Assembly: GCA_022702705.1 (NCBI GenBank)
Contig: CM040433.1
Location: 19,414,682 to 19,478,681, forward strand
From: Papilionanthe hookeriana x Papilionanthe teres
Taxonomy: Eukaryota; Streptophyta; Magnoliopsida; Asparagales; Orchidaceae
Length of the DNA stretch: 64,000 nucleotides
Reading direction: 5' to 3'
Shown here: in pieces, positions 57,490-64,000 of the stretch
How positions within the stretch are numbered: position 1 is the stretch's first letter
Layout: every line of letters begins with the position of its first letter
Notes under the pieces: model-generated
What the model saw: only the letters and a program-made list of their open reading frames with translations
The model's database searches: none
What the model was told of the DNA's origin: nothing
Made by a program: the position numbers and the translations under genes

Positions 57490-58180
57490 ATACACAAGAC
57501 ATGAATCAGGCTGTGGTGTCCTAGTCCACATGTAGTCTCTCCTTTTGAATTAGTCAAAATACTTTTATGAATGATAGCCCCAATATTGATATTCTTCATG
57601 TTCTGAATACTGTAATTCAGAAAAACTCTATCTATAGTAGCTTCGTTGTGATGGCTGGTAGGCATAAGTATTACAGAAATGAAATAATGTCAAGCTTTCG
57701 ATACAGGATTCAATGTAGAAAGGGGGACGTTAACTTTTTACCTCTGTTTAATCATCCATTCCCCTTTTCCATCAATCAAATAATTTATAACCATATTAAA
57801 TGCTTCATTTGTAACAGGAAAATTTTCATATTCACACAAGCAAGGTTCTTTCAACTGGTAAAATGCATTGATGAGTGCGGGGGGTAAATTTAACCATTTG
57901 TCCTCTAACAAGGATATATTCACTCTCAGAAGAGTGTAAATTAGCATAAAATTCTTTCACAATCCCTAGCATCGCTTCAATAGTAAAATAACAAAGAAAT
58001 TTTCCATTGATGATTCACAATTAATTCTTCGATCACGCCTCCAGGATTTTCAAAGGCTTTTTCTTGAATACACTTATTATTACTAAGAAATGTACTAAAG
58101 CTGTAATAAGTCTTGAAATTCACAAATCTATTCGAGTCATAATCAAATTTTCTCTTCCCTTTAGCCATTCTTGGAGCCAT
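57490..58180 (-). pseudogene. A2 downstream ORF 2, N-terminal half
   Basis: The ATG at 58180 begins MAPRMAKGKRKFDYDSNRF, like A3 MTAKSKRGKKRENFDHSKF. Then AFENPGGVIEELIVNHQWK, and in 57738-57947 LEDKWLNLPPALINAFYQLK and MVINYLIDGKGEW, and in 57459-57665 EATIDRVFLNYSIQNMKNIN. The ORF is cut at 57490 by A3 and its C-terminus is at 43690-44100. Frameshifts and stops are present on both sides. Function unknown. Confidence 0.72.
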
Positions 58181-58554
58181 TTTTCTAAAAATATCAAATT
58201 TATCCAAATCAATTTCAGAATTGTAATTATAATAGATTCCAAAGTGAATTTAAATATATAAGAACTCCAATACCATAAAAATCTCCAAATTTTCTCTAAA
58301 AATCTCAAAATTTAAATCTTCCTAATGTAGGAGATTTTCATGGTCAAAATAAAAAAAATTTAGTTTAAAGTGAAGTTTTTACCGAGAGAAGATGAAATCT
58401 GAACTTTTCTGGCCACGAAATTGCTTCAAATCCAAATGCAAGTGAGCCATAGGTGAAAAAATCAGCCTTGGCTGGAGGTGGAAGACGATGGTTTGGGCAA
58501 AAATGGTGGGTCCCAGGGTTAAATCGTGACATTTGAGGGTTTAAAGCCTTTTCT

Positions 58555-58672
58555 CTGTCGGGCGCGGTCTGACACTGGTGAAAGCGCTGTTCGGCGCAAT
58601 TTTCGTTTCAATAGGCCAAACTCTCTGTCTGTTGGCACGGCCGGCGCTGGTGACAGCGCCAGTTCAAAAATT
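58555..58672. repeat. A2 GC words ahead of downstream ORF 2
   Basis: gggcgcggtctgacactggt and ggccggcgctggtgacagcg surround aactctctgt. The A2 LTR (42028-42130) has ggcgtggtctgaggctggtg and acagcg in the same order. They lie about 375-490 bases before the ORF 2 start. The rest of 58181-59027 shows no gene. Confidence 0.75.
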
Positions 58673-59027
58673 GAGCTTCCAACTTTCTTTTGCAATTTTG
58701 ATCATTTAAAGCTCGCACCGATGTCTAATTAGTCCATCTAAGCATTGAATAACGTACTAAAGCCATGGCAAATAATATTTTTTAACACAAACAACACAAA
58801 GCATCACTTTGTTATATAAAATTCAAATTACAAACACACTTAAATAACACTCAACTCTACACATTGTCAATCCATAAAATACTAAAATTCAGCGTCGCTC
58901 ACAACCACATCACAATAACGCTGAAAACTAAACAAGAAAGCAAGTCCAAATATAACATTCAAGCAAAACAAAGTAAGCAATCAATTCAAATACATAAACA
59001 CATAAACACAATAATTAAGTCTATATT

Positions 59028-60184
59028 CTTCCTCAGAACTATCATCAACTCTTAAATCTCTAACTAATTGAACGTGAACGAACAGATTGTAGAATGGACG
59101 AAACGGGAATTCATCAGTAGAATTCTCCTCAATCTAACCTTTTCTTTTCATCAATCGTATCAAAATTCCTTTAAAGTACCGAGAATGATCAAGGTGTTCC
59201 TTCATTCTCCAATTCAGGTGATCAAAGAAGTCAGATAAATTGTTGATTAAAATCATTAGGTGTTACATTTCTTTCTCCAATTTATTAATTTTCTTCAAAA
59301 TGATCTGTGAAATTTCAAGAAAGTAAGGAGGAATAGGTGTTGAACTCTGAGATGGTTGATCTTCAATGATACTCATGTCATTCATATCACCAACTGCCTA
59401 GTTACTATGTTCTTTCGTTGGGTCTATAGGCTTCTAAGGTAGAAGTACTCTTTCCCATATTTCATATGGCACTTGTGATTGACTGAAAGGAGAAAAATGG
59501 TAGAAGGATGTCCAAGCCCATACTTTGATCCGTGTATGATCAATTCTAAAACAGATTTCATAATTATAGAACCAACATCAATAGGCATCCCCATTTGAAT
59601 ACAATAGTTCAAAATAGCACATTCCTTAGTTACTTTACTGATTTTTATAGTTGGAAGTAATTTTTCACATTTAAAATAATGTAAGTGCTTCGACATAAGA
59701 TTTAGCAGCGTGATTAAAAAACTCACTTACCTGTTATCTCTTATCTCCCAATCATCACTTTCATTCATCAAATATATGTATATATAATTCATGTTGTCTT
59801 TGTTGGGGAAAAAGTTGAATAGTGGCAGATCGACACGTTCTTAATCATATATAAGTCATTAATCTTTACTAGAGTAAATGTGACAAACCTACCTCACACA
59901 TAGACTGATCCTTGGTTGATTCCATGAAGATTTGCATAAAATTCTTTCACAACAGGAACGACTACGACAGAAGTAGTATAACAGAACACTTCTCAATGTC
60001 TCTGAACAATGATTTCTTCAATTCGAGTAGTAAGAGAATTCATACCTCGATTCATGAAGCCTCGCTCCTTAATCAACCTCTTCTTTGAGATATTCTTGTT
60101 GAATAGACGTTGTGCTTCGAAACTGACAAACTTTCTAAGGTTGAAAACTTGAAATCTTGAAGTTTCGATCGAGTCGGAATCCAT
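59028..60184 (-). pseudogene. A2 downstream ORF 1, plant-transposon-protein-like
   Basis: The ATG at 60184 begins MDSDSIETSRFQVFNLRKF, matching the A1 ORF 1 start. 59424-59726 has KLLPTIKISKVTKECAILNY and IDVGSIIMKSVLELIIHGSK, aligning with A1 25875-26180. The C-terminal coiled-coil part (59030-59330) is present but broken. With ORF 2, this gives A2 two related but clearly different downstream ORFs in tandem. Confidence 0.7.
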
Positions 60185-60331
60185 TTGGATGAGATTTAGG
60201 ATCTTCCTTTTCGTTTATCTGGTAGTTTTTGGTGTCTATGAGTGGTTTTTGGGAGTTTAAATGGAACAAATGTTGCCTAGTACCTACAAAATACATTTTT
60301 AAGAACAAAAAACTATTTTCTGAACAGCTGT

Positions 60332-60370
60332 GCGGTCTGGCGCTGATAGCAGCGCTGTCCGGCGCTAGTT
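60332..60370. repeat. A2 GC word ahead of downstream ORF 1
   Basis: gcggtctggcgctgatagca then gcgctgtccggcgctag, wording shared with the A2 LTR and the ORF 2 leader, about 150 bases before the ORF 1 ATG. Confidence 0.75.
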
Positions 60371-60505
60371 CAATTTTTACCAAACTTTCTAAACTTGGAT
60401 TCGATCCATTTCTTTAATGTTGTTATGATATTTAAGGAAGGGTGGGACTTAATTAACTAACAAACAAACACAAATAACACAACAAATAAGCAAACATTGA
60501 GTAAC

Positions 60506-60553
60506 TATGGGTTGCCTTCCACAAAGTGCTTGGTTTAACGTCATCGGCCTGAC
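60506..60553 (-). repeat. Athila post-coding motif, A2 copy
   Basis: On the + strand tatgggttgccttccacaaa, gtgcttggtttaacgtcatc, ggcctgac. Uninterrupted. Confidence 0.85.
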
Positions 60554-62290
60554 ATAACCTCAAGTTTATCAGGTTGATCCAACATTAAAACCTCTCTAAA
60601 ATTAGGTCTATTGCCTTCAAAATATGGTTTTGATCTTTTTCCATAAACCTTAAATATTCTTCCAGATTTTGGGTCTTCGATAATCACATCTCTAAATTGA
60701 TAGATTTTTATGACAGTGAAAGGTTCTATCCATCTAGATTTCAGTTTCCCAGAAAATAATTTCAATCTTGTATTGTATAATAAAACTTTTTATCCTGGTT
60801 CAAATTCCTTTTTAACAATCTTCCGATCATGCCATATTTTTCTTCTCTCCTTGTATATTCTATCATTATCATATGATTCATTTCTGATTTCTTACAACTC
60901 ATTCAATTGCAACAATCTTTTCTCACCAGCATCATTCAAATTAAAATTCAATTTCTTTATCGCCCAATCTACTTTATATTCTAATTCAACTGACAAGTGA
61001 CAAGTCTTTTGAAAGATTAATCTATAAGGGGACAATCCTATATAAATTTTATAAGCAGTTTTGTATGCCCATAAAGCGGTGTCTAATCTAACAGACCAAT
61101 CTAATTTCTCAGGATTTATGCTTTTTTCCATCTAGATTTCAGTTTCACAGGACATAATTTCAATCTTGTATTGTATAATAAAACTTTTTATCCTGGTTCA
61201 AATTCCTTTTTAAAAATCTTCCGATCATGCCATATTTTTCTTCTCTCCTTGTATATTCTATCATTATCATATGATTCATTTCTGATTTCTTCCAACTCAT
61301 TCAATTGCAACAGTCTTTTCTCATCGGCATCTTTCAAATTAAAATTCAATTTCTTTATCGCCCAATTTACTTTATATTATAATTTAACTGGCAAGTGACA
61401 AGTCTTTTCAAAGATTAATCTATAAGGGGACATTCCTATATAAATTTTATAAGCAGTTCTGTATGCCCATAAAGCGGTGTCTAATCTAGCAGACCAATCT
61501 AATTTCTCAGGATTTATGTTTTTTTTCCAAAATTCATTTAATTTCATGATTAGATACCACAGCTAAGCCATTAGTTTGGGGATGATAAGCTGTAGAGATT
61601 CTATGCTTAATTTTATATTTTTCTACCAATCTCTGAATCAAATTATTCTTCAAATGAGAGACTCCTTCAGTGATGATTACTTTAGGCATTTCATATCTTG
61701 TGAAAATATTTTTCATTAAAAATCTTGAAACACTTCTAGCATCACACTTAGTTAAAGCTATTGCCTCAATCCATTTTGACACATAATGAGAAATAATTAA
61801 TATATATAAATTTCCAAATGAAGGTATAAATGGTCCCATAAAATCTAATCCCCAAGCATAAAAAATTTCAACTTCCAAAGTAAAATTAAGAGGCATTCTT
61901 CTAGATATATTAACTATTTTCTGACATCGATCACAGGTTTTGATAAATCTATAAACATCTCTAAAAATAGTATGCCAATAAAATCAAGATTGTAAAATCT
62001 TATGTATTGTTCTATTAATGCTGAAATGTTTTCCAAATTCAGAATCATGACATTCTCGAATAATTCGTTTAGTTTCTTCATAAGACACACATTTCCTAAT
62101 AATTAGATCTTTACATTGCTTATACAGATAAGGATCGTCCCAAAAATAAAATTTAGCATCATGTTTGAATTTCTTCCACTGTTGCATTATTAATTCCGGT
62201 GGTAAAAGGTTACTAACGATGTAGTTTACGATATCAGCATACCACGGTATATTTCCTTCTGTAATATTATATAGCTGTTCATCAAGGAAT
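60541..62290 (-). pseudogene. A2 integrase with internal duplication
   Basis: The zinc-binding part lies in 61984-62290 (RECHDSEFGKHFSINRTIHK). The core in 61534-61896 has YAWGLDFMGPF (first Asp present), IITEGVSH (second Asp replaced by Glu) and GLAVVSNHEIK (the usual Glu of VEVSN lost). The C-terminus is present twice because of a 398-bp tandem duplication (60730-61525); 60892-61131 carries KLDWSVRLDTALWAYKTAYK and SPYRLIFQKTCHLSVELEYK. 60541-60765 is the last part (LFSGKLKSRWIEPFTVIKIY). The enzyme is dead three ways: active site, duplication, and stops. Confidence 0.85.
60730..61525 (-). repeat. 398-bp tandem duplication inside A2 integrase
   Basis: Unit 1 is 60730-61127 and unit 2 is 61128-about 61525; both begin ccatctagatttcagttt. 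Roughly 20 differences by eye mean the duplication is not recent. The junction is at a T run (ctttttt). Confidence 0.88.
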
Positions 62291-62720
62291 GTTTCAATTA
62301 TTTCCTTTTTAAATTCAGCTAGTTTAGGTTGTTCAAATCTAGATAAATGATCAACTATTTGATTATCGACCCCTTTTCTATTAAAGATCTCAAAATTGAA
62401 TTCTTGCATTAAAGGTATCCATCGAATCAATCTTGGTTTATCATCCTTCTTTTGCATTAAATATCTAATGACAGAATGATTAGTATGCTCTATACATTTG
62501 ACTCCAATTAACTAAGATCTAAATTTTTTAAAGGCATAAACGATAGCTAATAACTCTCTTTTTGCAGTAGTGTAATTAATTTGAGCATCAGTAAGAGTTT
62601 TACTAGCGTAGTATATAACTTTAAACATTTTCTCGTGCCTTTGTCCTAAAACCACTCTAATAGCATAATCGCCTGCATTGCAAATTAATTCAAATGGTTT
62701 CACTCAGTCAAGTGAAATTA
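62291..62720 (-). pseudogene. A2 RNase H
   Basis: 62512-62703 reads MKPFELICNAGDYAIRVVLG (the catalytic Asp of CDASD is Asn), YASKTLTDAQINYTTAKREL and LLAIVYAFKKFRS, then a stop. The continuation in 62291-62457 has RKGVDNQIVDHLSRFEQPKL. Order and spacing are as in A3. Confidence 0.83.
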
Positions 62721-62897
62721 TTATAGGAGCAGCAATTAATTTCTCCTTTAATAAATCGAAAGCTCTTAAGCATTCATCGTTAAAATCAAACTTCTTATCT
62801 TTTTCCAAAAGTTGGTATAGAGGCCTAGTTATTTTTGAAAAATCTTTGATATATTACCTGTAGAATCCAACATGTCCCAAAAAGCTTCTTACAACTC

Positions 62898-63461
62898 TCA
62901 CAGTTGTTGGGGTAGTAATTTTTCCATAATTTGAATCTTCGCAGGATCTACTTGTATGTCATACTCAGATATTTTATGCCCAAGCACAATTCCTCTAGCA
63001 ACCATAAATTGACACTTTTCCCAGTTTAGGACTAAATTTGTACTTTCACATATCTCTAAAACTTTTTCTAAGTTGCATAGGCATGCATCAAATGAATCTC
63101 CAAATACTGAGAAATTATCCATAAATACTTCTATTCCATCATCTATTAATTTACTAAATATGGGCATCATACATCTTTAAAATGTTGCAGGCGCATTACA
63201 TAATCCAAAGGGCATTCTTTTAAAAGCAAATGTTTCGTAAGGGCTAGTAAATGTAGTCTTCTCTTGATCCTCAGGAGCAACAAGTATTTGGTGATAACCA
63301 GTATATCCATCCAAAAAGCAATAATACTTGGCTAAGAAAGGTAAAGGGAAGTGATCGTTTCTGGTGGTAGCGTTTAATTTTCTATAATCAATACATATTC
63401 GCCAACTAGTGACTTGTCTCGTAGGTATGATTTCATTTCGTTCATTTACATCAACAGTCAC
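62898..63461 (-). pseudogene. A2 reverse transcriptase palm and fingers
   Basis: 63177-63461 has IPTRQVTSWRICIDYRKLNA, RNDHFPLPF, CFLDGYTGYHQILVAPEDQE and RMPFGLCNAPATF. About seven residues are missing between HFPLPF and LAKYYCFLDGY compared with A3, an in-frame deletion. After a stop, 62898-63170 continues with VFMDNFSVFGDSFDACL, so the catalytic FMDD has become FMDN. Both changes would abolish polymerase activity. Confidence 0.87.
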
Positions 63462-63469
63462 TCCTCCTT

Positions 63470-64000
63470 TATTAAGAACACAATGAATTGGGCTTACCCA
63501 AACACTAACAGAAATAAGATATATAATTCCAGCATCTAACCACTTTAAAATCTCTTTTTAAACTACTTTTTCATCATTGGGTTCAGTCTCCTTTCTAGAT
63601 CAACTCTAGGTTCATGTTGTTCATTCAACAAAATTTTGTGCATACAGATTGAATGACTAATTCCTTTAATATCTACTAAGGACCAACCAAAAGCCTTTTT
63701 GTATCTTTTTAAGGTATACAATAATTTTTGTTCTTGATATTCATTTAAATCTAAAGTTACAATGACTGGTAAGGTAGATGATTCTCCTAAAAACATATAC
63801 TTCAAATGATTAGGGAGAATTTTCATTTAAAATATAGGGGGTTTTATGATAGATGGAATTAAACTTTTATCTCCACTTTCCATAGTATCCAATCTTTCAA
63901 ATTTTTCCTGAACAAATTCTAACTTTTCATTCTTCATGTCATCCAAATCATTTTCACTTTCACTTTCATCCTCACATTCCAAATTCTCTCCAAACACTTT
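63470..64000 (-). pseudogene. A2 protease-RT linker and RT start, runs off the window
   Basis: 63563-63826 has LPNHLKYMFLGESSTLPVIV, KRYKKAFGWSLVDIKGISHS and EPRVDLERRLNPMMKK, the Athila lead into RT. Upstream (63830-64000) is an acidic linker with DESESENDLDD. Gag and protease lie beyond position 64000. Confidence 0.82.

Larger units (their letters stand above)
38672..64000 (-). mobile_element. A2: Athila-type element, extends past the window, hosts A3 and a LINE
   Basis: From the right edge leftwards it contains the protease-RT linker, RT, RNase H, integrase, post-coding motif, downstream ORFs 1 and 2, 3' UTR, polypurine tract and 3' LTR. A3 splits ORF 2 (duplication ataca) and the LINE splits the LTR. 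Its left end abuts A1 RNase H, so A2 is inserted in A1; its 5' LTR, gag and protease lie outside the window. The RT and integrase active sites are mutated. Confidence 0.82.

Noticed and set aside
1..64000. tRNA or rRNA genes
   Set aside because: None recognised on reading; the tRNA-like matches are primer binding sites of retroelements.

Overview
The window is nuclear DNA of a flowering plant. The evidence is a plant MAP-kinase first exon with a canonical GT splice donor, plus Tekay, Reina and Athila clade Ty3/gypsy retrotransposons, a plant-type LINE ORF1 and a hAT-type MITE. I cannot name the species. Almost everything is retrotransposon, in many layers and mostly broken; no intact host gene is present.

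Layout. 1-5838: a decayed Tekay/Del-type chromovirus (T1, + strand), cut off inside its chromodomain. 5839-9423: gene-free, with a G-rich, C-poor stretch. 9424-9898: hAT MITE with an 8-bp target duplication. 10021-14935: a full-length but dead Reina-type element (R1) with short LTRs. 15887-16050 (- strand): the first coding exon of an MPK4-like MAP kinase; no other kinase exon is seen in the 15.9 kb downstream of it. 16100-20228: gene-free, ending in a 48-bp minisatellite.

20229-64000 is a nest of Athila-type elements. N0 (20229-22122, +) is a fragment of a non-autonomous family. A1 (22123 to about 38671, -) is inserted in N0. N1 (27180-37075, +, perfect 5-bp duplication gttgc) is inserted in A1. 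A2 (about 38672 to beyond 64000, -) is inserted in the RNase H region of A1 and carries an ORF1-only LINE (38733-40660) in an (AT)n tract of its LTR. A3 (44101-57489, +, perfect 5-bp duplication ataca) is inserted in the second downstream ORF of A2.

How the parts relate. A1, A2 and A3 have the Athila plan gag-PR-RT-RH-IN followed by extra ORFs; A1 and A2 carry two tandem versions of the extra ORF. N1 and N0 keep gag and protease but have a different predicted alpha-helical ORF where RT, RNase H, integrase and the extra ORFs should be, so they would need enzymes from a partner such as A3, with which N1 shares much LTR sequence. All five Athila-type copies share a noncoding motif at the end of the coding region, and two separate nested insertions fall on the same five bases (GCAAC) of it. 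GC-rich palindromic words, different in each family, occur both in the LTR and ahead of each extra ORF of the same element. These patterns are the most interesting content of the window.
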